A stretch of 64,000 nt of DNA from CBDBJQ01 sp965206405 (GCA_965206405.1 CBDBJQ010000006.1:1116001-1180000); one strand, 5' to 3'; shown: positions 54,620 through 63,106, numbered from the stretch's first letter. The notes: generated from the letters alone by a model not told the origin. Numbers and translations: made by a program.

Positions 54620-55441
54620 ATGGAAGATGGTGCTACGGCTGTGATGCGTGATCCCGAGAGCGGTATTGCGCTGTACAGTACCGAGGAGTTCGCGGCGATG
54701 CGGCGGGCCGGCCGGCTTGCCGCCGAGGTGCTCGACTACATCACGCCGATGGTGGAACCGGGGGTGAGCACCGGGAAACTCGACCGCCTCTGTCACGACT
54801 TCATCCTTGCGGCAAACGCGGTTCCGGCACCGCTTGGCTACAAGGGTTTCCCGAAATCAATCACAACTTCGGTTAACCACGTTATCTGTCACGGTATTCC
54901 GGATGACGGGAAGCGGCTCGATGCGGGCGACATCATCAATCTCGATGTCACCGTGATCGTCGATGGCTGGCACGGCGACACCAGTCGCATGTTCTATGTC
55001 GGCGAAGTCGGTCGGAAGGCGCGCAGACTGGTCGAGACGACCTGGGAAGCGATGATGCGCGGCATCGAGGCGGTCAGGCCGGGCGCGACCCTGGGTGACA
55101 TCGGGAACGCCATTCAGACCCATGCCGAGGCCCTGCGCTATTCGGTGGTCCGGGATTTTTGCGGGCACGGTATCGGCAGGATTTTTCACACCGAACCGCA
55201 GATCCTGCACTACGGGAAGCCGTCCGAGGGGGCGGTGCTGCGGGAAGGGATGTTTTTCACCGTCGAGCCGATGATCAACGCTGGCCGCCCGGACGCTAAG
55301 ATTCTGAAGGACGGGTGGACGGCGGTTACCAAGGACAGGTCGCTCTCGGCCCAATTCGAACACACAATCGGAGTGACGGCCGAGAGTTGCGAGATTTTCA
55401 CGTTGTCGCCGCAGGGCTGGGAAAAACCACCTTACGGATGA
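54620..55441 (+). CDS. map: methionine aminopeptidase, type I
   Basis: This 273-residue cytoplasmic metalloprotease removes initiator Met. Metal ligands and substrate His are visible: NHVICHGIPD, INLDVTVIVDGWHGDTSR (two Asp), FCGHGIGRIFHTEP (His), FFTVEPMI (Glu) and FEHTIGV (Glu). The first 20 residues form a variable lead. It ends 35 bases before the tRNA-Sec gene. Confidence 0.95.
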   Translation: MEDGATAVMRDPESGIALYSTEEFAAMRRAGRLAAEVLDYITPMVEPGVSTGKLDRLCHDFILAANAVPAPLGYKGFPKSITTSVNHVICHGIPDDGKRLDAGDIINLDVTVIVDGWHGDTSRMFYVGEVGRKARRLVETTWEAMMRGIEAVRPGATLGDIGNAIQTHAEALRYSVVRDFCGHGIGRIFHTEPQILHYGKPSEGAVLREGMFFTVEPMINAGRPDAKILKDGWTAVTKDRSLSAQFEHTIGVTAESCEIFTLSPQGWEKPPYG

Positions 55442-55476
55442 GTAAACCTTCGGGTGGTGTTATAGGATTTGGTATT

Positions 55477-55571
55477 GGAAGGGAATCCCGGCCGGTGTCG
55501 GGTGCGGTCTTCAAAACCGTTAGGGGGCGTAAGACGGTCCCGGTGGGTTCGACTCCCACTCTCTTCCGCCA
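55477..55571 (+). tRNA. selC: tRNA-Sec (anticodon UCA)
   Basis: This is a 95-nt tRNA. The 8-bp acceptor stem pairs GGAAGGGA (55477-55484) with TCTCTTCC, followed by discriminator G and encoded CCA (55569-55571). The anticodon loop CTTCAAA carries TCA. A long variable arm (TAGGGGGCGTAAGACGGTCCC region) and the T arm GGTGGGTTCGACTCCCAC complete it. The extended acceptor stem, long extra arm and UCA anticodon are specific to selenocysteine tRNA. It reads UGA as selenocysteine with SelB and a SECIS. It sits directly upstream of a selenoprotein operon. Confidence 0.95.
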
Positions 55572-55595
55572 TTTTGCAGGTAGGTAGAGAGTTTC

Positions 55596-56738
55596 GTGGC
55601 CGATACACACACTCAAGCGCAGGCGCAGGATGTTCCGGCCGGTAGCACCGGAGCCACCGCTGTCGATGCGCCCGCTTTTGATGCGGTTGAATGGTATTAC
55701 GAGCAGGGCTATTCCGACGGTCTGCCGGTCGTCCCACCGACACCCGAAAAACTCGCAGCCATGCTGGCGGCGCTTGGCGGTGATGCCGCCTATATCGAGT
55801 GCCGGGTGCCGCCGCGATGGGGCAATCTCACCCGCGAGGTGCTGGCTGTAAACTGTGTCATGGCTGGCTGCCTGTCGGAATACGCGCCTGTGGTGCGGGC
55901 GGCGATGCTGGCGCTGGCGGACCCGTCTTTCAATCTGAACGGGGTTCAGGCGACGACTCACATGGCGGCACCACTCCTGGTCGTCAACGGCCCGGTGCGC
56001 GGGCAGATCGGGATGAATGCCGGTGGCAATGTTTTCGGCTCAGGCAACCGCGCCAACGCAACCATCGGCCGCGCCATACGACTTATCCTTCTCAATGTCG
56101 GCGGCGCCTGGCCCGGCGAGCTCGACAAGAGCACGCTCGGCCATCCCGGGAAATACACCTACTGCATCGCCGAGAACGAGGAGGCGAGCCCTTGGGCGCC
56201 GTACCATGTGGAGAAGGGCTACGGAGAATCCGATTCAACAGTGTTCTTGATTGCCGCCGAACCGCCGCACAGCGTGACCAACCATGTCGCCGACGACCCC
56301 GAGGGGATCTGCGAATCCCTGATCTCGGCAATGTCGACCATCGCCCATAACAACGCGGTCTCAGGCGGTCATTGCGCCGTGGTGATTTCGCCCGAACACG
56401 CCGCCGTCTTCGGCAAGGCGGGGTGGAGTCGGCACGATCTACGTATGCGCCTCTGGTTCTATGCTCGCAACAGCTTCGATGAGGTCGCCTTCCACCATCG
56501 TTACGGCAAGGTCTACAACCGGAACCTGCCGAAATGGTACGGCCGCGGCAGCGGTGACGAGATTCCGGTGGTGCCGGACCCCGACCAGATCCATCTGTTC
56601 GTTGCCGGTGGCAGCGCCGGCCGGTTCTCGGCCGTTATCCCCGGCTGGGGCCATATGAGCAGCCCGGTGTTGCGGGCTGTCGATGGCGCACCGCCGGCCG
56701 CCGGTCCGGTTTGCGTGGACGGAACGTGCCGGCTGTAA
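55596..56738 (+). CDS. partner protein of the UGSC selenoprotein (function unknown)
   Basis: This 380-residue protein is probably cytoplasmic (no signal peptide). The GTG start at 55596 lies 24 bases after the tRNA-Sec 3' end. Conserved-looking blocks are YYEQGYSDGLPVVPPTPEK, NLTREVLAVNCVMAGCLSEY, GRAIRLILLNVGGAWPGEL and HNNAVSGGHCAVVISPEHA. The C-terminus ends CVDGTCRL, a Cys-x4-Cys pair. Genes of this type are found next to UGSC-motif (seleno)proteins, and I infer that they form one redox or biosynthetic unit. No enzymatic class is evident. The next gene starts 88 bases later. Confidence 0.75.
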   Translation: MADTHTQAQAQDVPAGSTGATAVDAPAFDAVEWYYEQGYSDGLPVVPPTPEKLAAMLAALGGDAAYIECRVPPRWGNLTREVLAVNCVMAGCLSEYAPVVRAAMLALADPSFNLNGVQATTHMAAPLLVVNGPVRGQIGMNAGGNVFGSGNRANATIGRAIRLILLNVGGAWPGELDKSTLGHPGKYTYCIAENEEASPWAPYHVEKGYGESDSTVFLIAAEPPHSVTNHVADDPEGICESLISAMSTIAHNNAVSGGHCAVVISPEHAAVFGKAGWSRHDLRMRLWFYARNSFDEVAFHHRYGKVYNRNLPKWYGRGSGDEIPVVPDPDQIHLFVAGGSAGRFSAVIPGWGHMSSPVLRAVDGAPPAAGPVCVDGTCRL

Positions 56739-56748
56739 TCGCCGGCAA

Positions 56749-56807
56749 CCATTGTTTGCCTTGAAGCAGCCATTGTTTGCCTTGAAGCAGCCATTGTTTG
56801 CCTTGAA
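56749..56807. repeat. 21-bp tandem repeat upstream of the selenoprotein gene
   Basis: The unit CCATTGTTTGCCTTGAAGCA plus G occurs at 56749 and 56770, and 17 bases recur at 56791. It fills the gap between the two operon genes, ending 8 bases before the AGGAGG-like ribosome-binding site of the selenoprotein. Confidence 0.9.
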
Positions 56808-56826
56808 TCTGACAGGAGGAGTTTTG

Positions 56827-57378
56827 ATGTCGGTGGAATTCACGAATAAAGACCAGACGCTCTACGATCCGAGAGGTGTCGTCGAGGCCGAACAGGCGCC
56901 GCTCGCCGCCCGAGTGGCGGCGTTGGAAGGCCTGCGTCTCGGCGTTCTGGACAACAGCAAGTGGAATGCCGGAAAGCTGCTCGGCCGGGTGACGGCCCGG
57001 CTCGATGAGGAGTGCGGTTTCACGACCGTGAACCGGTATTGCAAGGAAACCTTCTCGCGCTCGGCGACGGAAGCGATGATCTCGGAGATCATCGCGAAAA
57101 ACGATGTCGTCGTCACCGCGATTGGCGATTGAGGCTCTTGCACGTCGTGCTGTATGCATGACGGAGTTAGCCTCGAACTCAGCGGCCGTCCAACAGCGGT
57201 CATCATCACCGAGGATTTTGTCCAGGAAGCCGAGGTCCAGCGGCGCGCACTCGGCATGGACGAGCTTCTTCCGGTTGTTATCGACCACCCCCTGAGCACG
57301 CTTTCGGATGAAGAGATCGACGCCCGCGCCGGACAGGCGGTGGCGCAGATCAAGGGGATCCTGACCGGCTCGAACTAG
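56827..57378 (+). CDS. UGSC-motif selenoprotein (in-frame TGA at 57130 read as selenocysteine)
   Basis: This 183-residue protein starts at ATG 56827 (ACAGGAGG upstream). The TGA at 57130-57132 (codon 102) is in frame with a continuing coding region of 81 codons to 57378. Across the TGA it reads AIGD-U-GSCTSCCMHDG, the U-G-S-C motif of a selenoprotein family noted in marine bacteria. Sec102 with Cys105, and possibly Cys108/109, would be a redox site. The N-terminal part (LRLGVLDNSKWNAGKLLGR) and the C-terminal part (LSGRPTAVIITEDFVQEAEV) show a Rossmann-like alternation. A tRNA-Sec gene and a SECIS-like hairpin support the readthrough. The substrate is unknown. Confidence 0.9.
57130..57176 (+). 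promoter_or_regulatory. candidate bacterial SECIS element
   Basis: GAGGCT (57131-57136), overlapping the TGA, pairs exactly with AGCCTC (57169-57174). The enclosed 32 bases contain the smaller complementary CACG/CGTG and could fold an apical hairpin. Bacterial SECIS hairpins begin at or just after the UGA and place the SelB-binding loop about 15-35 bases downstream, which fits. The exact loop nucleotides were not modelled. Confidence 0.6.
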
Positions 57379-57432
57379 GATCGGACGTTCGGGCCGGAGC
57401 CGGGCGTTCTGTGAGTTAGGGGTTTTTGTGGG

Positions 57433-58218
57433 TCAGGTGCTCTTGAGGGCGAAGGCCAGGGCGCAGACATAGACGAGAACCACGAATCCGTCGCTCTCCG
57501 CATGGCGATCGACGAGTTCGCCAAGGTCGCGCTCGACCACTTCCCGTCCGGCGGCCCGCATGGCGTCCTGTGTTCGTGACGAGGATTCGGCCATCGCCAT
57601 GAAAGCCTCCGGCTTCATCGGCCGCATCCATGTTTCCTGCAGGGATTGCACCTCTGACGTCCAGTCGAGCGCGGCGAGCTCGCTTTCGACGTCGAATTCC
57701 CGATATGAGCGGGAATAGTCGGGCGAGTGGCGCTCGAGAATTTCCTCGTAGCCTTCGGCGAAGGCGCATTCGCGCCAGTCACGGTTGTTGTTCAGGCACG
57801 CCAGCATGCCGCCCGGTTTCAAAACCCGCCCGGCATCCCGATAAAAGCCCGGCCGGTCAAACCAGTGCAAAGCCTGGGCGGAAAGCACGAGATCGAGTGT
57901 CGTGTCAGCGAAGGGCAGGTGCTCGGCAATGCCATCCCGATAGGTGATGCCGGCATCCTCGGGCGTGGCCTCGAGGGCCTGTGTGCGCATGCCCTCGCTC
58001 GGCTCGATACCGGTGATCGACAGCCGTTCGCCAAGCGCGCGGGCCACGGCGCGGGTCGCGATCCCGGTTCCGGCCCCGACATCGATGGCCTCCAACGGGC
58101 CTTCGGGAAGAAATTCGGAAAACCGGGCGACGAGGCGCGGCGGGTATTGTGGCCGGGCTTTCTGGTAGACGCCGGCGATGGCGTCGTATTCGGAACGTGC
58201 GGATCCCGTCACTGACAT
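57433..58218 (-). CDS. class I SAM-dependent methyltransferase
   Basis: This 261-residue methyltransferase has motif I AIDVGAGTGIATRAVA, an acidic loop ITGIEPSEGMR, motif II LVLSAQALHWFD and motif III VLKPGGMLACLNNN. The fold is the common Rossmann-like type, and the substrate is not evident; the sequence resembles trans-aconitate- or arsenite-type small-molecule enzymes. It converges with the selenoprotein gene, 54 bases away. Confidence 0.88.
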   Translation of the reverse strand: MSVTGSARSEYDAIAGVYQKARPQYPPRLVARFSEFLPEGPLEAIDVGAGTGIATRAVARALGERLSITGIEPSEGMRTQALEATPEDAGITYRDGIAEHLPFADTTLDLVLSAQALHWFDRPGFYRDAGRVLKPGGMLACLNNNRDWRECAFAEGYEEILERHSPDYSRSYREFDVESELAALDWTSEVQSLQETWMRPMKPEAFMAMAESSSRTQDAMRAAGREVVERDLGELVDRHAESDGFVVLVYVCALAFALKST

Positions 58219-58418
58219 ATCATGCGATCATACCACAGGATGATCTGCAGGATGAGAGCAGGATGCGGCGCGAGGTGCAGGAACGGCGGTTGAATCCCGG
58301 GGTTGGCGGCCCATCCTTATAGCCTTCTTGAAGTGCGGTTGTGGCCAGTGATTCCCGGGTCCGGGTTTTCATGTGCTGGCCGATGACGGATCCCGGACAA
58401 CAGGCGGCAGGCGACGTA

Positions 58419-59945
58419 ATGGCGACTACTCCTGATCCACGACAGACGATCCTTGGTGTCATCGGTGCCGGTGCGATGGGGCGCGGCATCGTGCAGGTAG
58501 CTGCTGCCGGCGGCTGTGCGGTACGGCTCTTCGACATCGACACGACCCAGGCCGCCGACGCTGTCAATTTCGTTGCCGGCATGCTCGATCGCGCGGTCGA
58601 GCGGGAACGCATGAGCGCAGAGGAAGCGACCGGGGCCAAGGGGCGGATCGAAACGGTCTCGTCTCTCGGTGATTTCGGGGATTGTGGCATCGTGATCGAG
58701 GCGGCGACCGAGAACACCGAGATCAAGCGCCAGATCTACGCCGAGTTGGAATCCGTTCTCGCCAAGGACGCGATCATCGCCACCAACACTTCGTCGCTTT
58801 CGGTGACGACGCTCGCTTCCGACCTCAAGCACCCGGAACGCTTCGCCGGCATGCATTTCTTCAACCCGGTACCCCTGATGCGGCTGGTCGAGGTCATTGA
58901 CGGCGAGCTGACGGCGCCCGAGATCGGCGATGCGCTGATGGTGCTCGGCGAGATCATGACCCGGGTTCCGGTTCGCATGCGGGATGCGCCGGGCTTTCTC
59001 GTCAACCAGGTCGGCCGCGGCTACAACATTGAGGCGGCGCACATCAATAGCGAGCAGGTTGCGGATTTTGCCGCTATCGACCGGCTTCTGACCGAGGGTG
59101 CAGGTTTCCGCATGGGACCCTTCACCCTGCTTGATCTGACCGGCCTCGATGTGACGCATCCGGCCACCGAACTGATCTACCGGCAGTTCTTCGAAGAGCC
59201 GCGCTACAGGCCGAACGTGATGATGCGGGCTCGGATGGAGGCGGGGGTTCTGGGCCGCAAGACCGGACGGGGATTCTATGACTACCCTGACGGCAAGCAG
59301 GATTTTCCCGAGGAGGCACCGCCGCCGAAATACGACGGAAAACCGGTCTGGATCAGCAAGGCCGAGGAAGTGGGCCACAAGGCGCTGGCAGAGATTATCT
59401 CTGCGGCCGGGGCTCCGCTGGATGACGGCGATCGGCCGGCAGCGGATTCACTCATTCTGGTAACGCCGATCGGCGGGGATGTCACCGATGCCGCAGCCGG
59501 TCAGGGCCTTGATGCGCGGCGCTGCCTTGGGGTTGATACCGTGGTCGGCCTGTCGACCCGGCGCACGGTGATGACCAACCCTGCAACGACGGCGGAATAC
59601 CGGGATTCGGCGCATGGCTTGCTCACTGCGGACGGCGTCCCGGCGACGGTAATACGTGACTGCCCCGGCTTCGTGTGCCAGCGGATCGTCGCGATGATTT
59701 GCAACATTGGCTGCCAGATCGCCCAGCTCGGGACGGCGACCCCGGAGGATATCGACAGGGCGGTTGTTCTGGGGTTGAATTACCCGAGTGGCCCGCTGAC
59801 CCTCGGAGAAAGCGTTGGCCCGAAAACAATCCTGCGGATCCTCGAGTCCCTGTCGCGGCTGACCGGTGATCCGCGCTATCGACCGAGTCCGTGGCTGCGT
59901 CGGCGGGCGCAGCTCGGGTTGTCACTTCTTGACGCTGAAATCTAG
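58419..59945 (+). CDS. 3-hydroxyacyl-CoA dehydrogenase (PaaH/Hbd type, two C-terminal domains)
   Basis: This 508-residue enzyme oxidises 3-hydroxyacyl-CoA with NAD. The NAD loop is GVIGAGAMGRGIVQ (13-26), and the catalytic region FFNPVPLMRLVEVIDGELT precedes DAPGFLVNQVGRGYN. The C-terminal substrate domain is duplicated (about 190-290 and 410-500), as in PaaH/PaaC. The start at ATG 58419 begins just before the conserved part. With the thiolase and glutaryl-CoA dehydrogenase downstream it would take crotonyl/3-hydroxybutyryl units to acetyl-CoA. A crotonase gene is not present here. Confidence 0.92.
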   Translation: MATTPDPRQTILGVIGAGAMGRGIVQVAAAGGCAVRLFDIDTTQAADAVNFVAGMLDRAVERERMSAEEATGAKGRIETVSSLGDFGDCGIVIEAATENTEIKRQIYAELESVLAKDAIIATNTSSLSVTTLASDLKHPERFAGMHFFNPVPLMRLVEVIDGELTAPEIGDALMVLGEIMTRVPVRMRDAPGFLVNQVGRGYNIEAAHINSEQVADFAAIDRLLTEGAGFRMGPFTLLDLTGLDVTHPATELIYRQFFEEPRYRPNVMMRARMEAGVLGRKTGRGFYDYPDGKQDFPEEAPPPKYDGKPVWISKAEEVGHKALAEIISAAGAPLDDGDRPAADSLILVTPIGGDVTDAAAGQGLDARRCLGVDTVVGLSTRRTVMTNPATTAEYRDSAHGLLTADGVPATVIRDCPGFVCQRIVAMICNIGCQIAQLGTATPEDIDRAVVLGLNYPSGPLTLGESVGPKTILRILESLSRLTGDPRYRPSPWLRRRAQLGLSLLDAEI

Positions 59946-59970
59946 AGTTTCGCTGGAATCGGAATTTTAT

Positions 59971-60042
59971 GACGGTAATCACGACGGTAATCACGACGGT
60001 AATCACGACGGTAATCACGACGGTAATCACGACGGTAATCAG
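59971..60042. repeat. 12-bp tandem repeat, six copies, before the thiolase gene
   Basis: The unit GACGGTAATCAC starts at 59971, 59983, 59995, 60007, 60019 and 60031; the last copy ends CAG. It fills the leader between the dehydrogenase stop (59945) and the ribosome-binding site of the thiolase (AGGAGAG). Confidence 0.95.
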
Positions 60043-60053
60043 GAGAGAATACG

Positions 60054-61262
60054 ATGCTTGACGCCTATCTCTATGAGGGTAAACGCACGCCCTTTGGCCG
60101 CTATGGCGGCGCGCTGTCCAAGGTGCGCTCTGACGACCTTCTTGGTGGCGTGCTTCGCGCTGTTGTCGAGAAGGCATCGTTCCGGGCCGAGGATGTCGAC
60201 GATGTCATCGTCGGTTGTGGGAACCAGGGCGGTGAGGATGCGCGCTGTGTCGCCCGCCACGCCTTGTTGGCCGGTGGCTTGCCGGAGACCATCCCGGGCC
60301 AGGTGCTGCAGCGCAACTGCGCCAGCGGCCTTTCGGCGGTCGTGTCGGCGGCCCATGCCGTGACTGTCGGCGAAGGCGATCTGTTCCTCGCCGGTGGCGT
60401 TGAGAGCATGAGCCGGGCCCCTTTCGTGATGGGCAAGGCGCAGGATGCGTTTTCGCGCAATATCGAGGTCTATGATTCGACTATCGGCTCGCGTTTTCCC
60501 AACCCCCAGATCAAGGAAGAGTACGGCGACTGGGCGATGCCGCAGACTGCCGACAATCTGGCCCAGGATTACCAGATCACGCGCGAGGCGGCCGATATCT
60601 TTGCCCATGGCTCGCAGTCGAAATACACGGCCGGACACGAGAGCGGCTTCTTCGCCGGCGAGATCGCGCCGGTCACCGTTCCCGGCGGTCGGCGCCAGCC
60701 TGACATCGAGATCGCCGAGGACGAGCATCCGCGTCCCGGAACCAGCCTCGAGGATCTCGCCAAGCTGCGCGCGCTGTATCCCGACGGCGTGACCACCGCC
60801 GGCAACGCCTCCGGCGTCAATGACGGCGCCGTGGCGATGTATATCGGCAGTCGCGCTGCCGGCGAAAAGGCCGGTGCCGCGCCGAGGGTTCGTATCCTGT
60901 CCTCGGCTTCGGCCGGGGTGCCGCCTCGGATCATGGGCATCGGCCCGGTTCCGGCGTCCCAGAAGGCGCTTGAGCGGGCAGGGCTCTCGATCGAGGACAT
61001 GGACGTGATTGAGATCAACGAGGCCTTCGCGGCCCAGGTTCTGTCCTGTCTCAAGGGCCTCGGTCTCCCCGAGGATGACGGCCGGGTCAACATGAACGGC
61101 GGCGCCATCGCGCTTGGCCATCCGCTCGGTGCGTCAGGCCCCCGGATTTTCCTGACCGCGGCACGCCAGCTTGAGCGTGTCGGTGGTCGCTATGCCCTTG
61201 CGACACTGTGCGTCGGTGTCGGGCAGGGAACGGCCGTGGTGATGGAGAGAGTCGGGGGCTGA
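60054..61262 (+). CDS. thiolase (acetyl-CoA C-acyltransferase)
   Basis: This 402-residue thiolase cleaves 3-ketoacyl-CoA. The nucleophilic Cys89 is in LQRNCASGLSAV. NEAFAAQVL and GGAIALGHPLGASG (His) follow, and the C-terminal active-site motif is CVGVGQGTAV (Cys, with Val where Gly is usual). The ATG at 60054 follows AGGAGAG and the 12-bp repeat array. The next gene, an acyl-CoA dehydrogenase, starts 35 bases after its stop. Confidence 0.94.
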   Translation: MLDAYLYEGKRTPFGRYGGALSKVRSDDLLGGVLRAVVEKASFRAEDVDDVIVGCGNQGGEDARCVARHALLAGGLPETIPGQVLQRNCASGLSAVVSAAHAVTVGEGDLFLAGGVESMSRAPFVMGKAQDAFSRNIEVYDSTIGSRFPNPQIKEEYGDWAMPQTADNLAQDYQITREAADIFAHGSQSKYTAGHESGFFAGEIAPVTVPGGRRQPDIEIAEDEHPRPGTSLEDLAKLRALYPDGVTTAGNASGVNDGAVAMYIGSRAAGEKAGAAPRVRILSSASAGVPPRIMGIGPVPASQKALERAGLSIEDMDVIEINEAFAAQVLSCLKGLGLPEDDGRVNMNGGAIALGHPLGASGPRIFLTAARQLERVGGRYALATLCVGVGQGTAVVMERVGG

Positions 61263-61297
61263 AAAGCCCGAGACTGACAAATCCAGGGGCTGACGGC

Positions 61298-62470
61298 ATG
61301 TCAGGGTTTGTCTGGGAGGATCCGCTTCTTCTGGAAGATCAACTGACGGGGGAAGAGCGGCAAATCCGGGATACTGCGCGGGAATTCGCGCAGATCGAGT
61401 TGACGCCGCTCATCCTCGAGTGGAACCGCAGCGAGCGCTTCGATCCCGGCATCATGCGGGAATTCGGCAATCTCGGATTCCTCGGCGCCAATATTCCCGA
61501 TTACGGCTGCGCCGGCATCAGTTTCGTGTCCTATGGGCTGATTGCCCGCGAGCTTGAACGCGTCGACACTGCATTCCGCTCGGCGGTCGGGGTCCAGTCG
61601 GGCCTCGTCATGGCGCCGATCCACGCCTATGGTTCGGAAGAGCAGAAACAGCGGTTTCTGCCCGGGATGCGGGACGGCGAGATCATCGGCTGCATGGGGC
61701 TGACCGAGCCCAACCACGGATCGGACGCCGGCGGCATGGAAGCGCGGGCCAAGGCGGTCTCGGGCGGCTACAGGCTCACCGGGACCAAGCAGTGGATCAC
61801 CCATTCGCCGATCGCCGATGTCATGCTGGTCTGGGCCAGGGATGAAGCCGACACCGTCAGAGGCTTTCTCCTCGAGCGCGGCGCCGAGGGACTCGCGACA
61901 CCCAAGATCGAGGGCAAGATGTCGGTTAGGGCTTCGCCGACCGGTTTCATCATGATGGACGAGGTGTTCGTCCCGGAGGAAAACGTCCTGCCCGATGCGG
62001 TCGGTCTCCGCGCCCCTCTTTCGGCGCTCAGCAACGCCCGTTTCGGCATCTGCTGGGGTGCTGTGGGCGCAGCCGAGGATTGCTGGCACAGGGCGCGGGA
62101 TTATGTCATCGAGCGCAAGCAGTTCGGTCGACCGCTCGCGGCCACGCAGCTGGTGCAGAAAAAACTCGCCGACATGCAAACCGAGATCGCCCTGGCTCTC
62201 CAGGCCTGCCTTCGTCTCAGCCGGATGCGGGACGACGGCAAGGTGACACCGGAAGCGATCTCGCTGGTCAAGCGGAACGCCACCGGCAAAGCGCTGGAAA
62301 TTGCGCGTGTCGCCCGCGACATGCATGGCGGCAACGGCATCGCCGACGAATACCACGTGATTCGCCACATGATGAACATGGAGACGATCAACACCCTCGA
62401 GGGCACGCACGACATACACGCCCTGGTTCTCGGGCGCGCGATCACCGGCCTGCAGGCGTTTTCCGGATAA
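61298..62470 (+). CDS. gcdH: glutaryl-CoA dehydrogenase
   Basis: This 390-residue FAD enzyme oxidatively decarboxylates glutaryl-CoA to crotonyl-CoA. Diagnostic for this branch are SAVGVQSGLVMAPIHAYGSE, CMGLTEPNHGSDAGGMEAR, and the catalytic Glu368 in TLEGTHDIHALVLGRA. The start at ATG 61298 begins MSGFVWEDPLLLEDQL, the family's usual N-terminus. It belongs to lysine/tryptophan degradation with the two upstream genes. The IS fragment begins 2 bases after its TAA. Confidence 0.95.
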   Translation: MSGFVWEDPLLLEDQLTGEERQIRDTAREFAQIELTPLILEWNRSERFDPGIMREFGNLGFLGANIPDYGCAGISFVSYGLIARELERVDTAFRSAVGVQSGLVMAPIHAYGSEEQKQRFLPGMRDGEIIGCMGLTEPNHGSDAGGMEARAKAVSGGYRLTGTKQWITHSPIADVMLVWARDEADTVRGFLLERGAEGLATPKIEGKMSVRASPTGFIMMDEVFVPEENVLPDAVGLRAPLSALSNARFGICWGAVGAAEDCWHRARDYVIERKQFGRPLAATQLVQKKLADMQTEIALALQACLRLSRMRDDGKVTPEAISLVKRNATGKALEIARVARDMHGGNGIADEYHVIRHMMNMETINTLEGTHDIHALVLGRAITGLQAFSG

Positions 62471-62471
62471 G

Positions 62472-63099
62472 GCCGTCGGATTGCTGCCATGACAGAATTG
62501 ATGGCAGGACATTTCCGGATGCCGGAGCGCAAGATCAGGCTGTCGGCGTCAGAGAGGGATGACCTGCTTTACCTGATGATTGATGGCACGGAGCGTCCGG
62601 TTCAACGCCCGAAAAAGCTCTCGCATCGCAAGGCGAAGTATTCCGGCAAGAAAAAGCACCACACGGCCTCACATCAGATCATCACCGATGACAAAAAACG
62701 GGTTCTGGCGGTCGGTCCGGCGCAACCCGGGCGCGCACATGACAAGCGTATCTACGACGAGGCGCGCGTGGATAAGCCACCGGGTGTGCTTGTACTTGGT
62801 GATCTCGGTTATCTGGGAACATCGCTTGAAATCCCGCTCAAAGCCTCAAGGAACCACCCCCTTACGGACGAACAGAAAACTTACAACGCTTGGCACGCAA
62901 AGCTACGTATCGGCGTGGAGCACGGTATTTGCCGCATGAAAAAGTTCGGAGTATTTGCCGAAACTTACCGCGGCAACCGGCAGGAAAACATGATTGCCAA
63001 GAACGTCGGGGCGCTGGCAAACATGAATTTGACAACAGCGTGACCAAATCGGTAAGGATACATCCGTTCTCAATTACCTGATGTTATTGTGAATCAGGT
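62472..63099 (+). mobile_element. IS5-type element, copy 2, truncated at its 5' end
   Basis: The sequence is homologous to copy 1 from the GCCGTCGGATTGCTGCC segment (62472) to the terminal repeat ending AATCAGGT (63099). The first 107 codons of the transposase and the left inverted repeat are missing. The remaining frame (62489-63043) is open and differs from copy 1 at about 7 of 184 residues. It is in the opposite orientation to copy 1. Confidence 0.9.
62489..63043 (+). pseudogene. IS5-family transposase, C-terminal two thirds
   Basis: This 184-codon frame matches residues 108-291 of the copy 1 transposase. The DDE residues are kept: MIDGTE, VLGDLGYLG, GVEHGIC (Cys replaces the Gly two residues after Glu in copy 1). 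The N-terminal DNA-binding part is missing, so it should be non-functional. Confidence 0.85.
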
Positions 63100-63106
63100 C
63101 TATTAT

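Noticed and set aside
57130..57132. TGA as a true stop of a 101-residue protein
   Set aside because: The frame continues for 81 codons with a recognisable UGSC motif, an adjacent tRNA-Sec gene and a SECIS-like hairpin.
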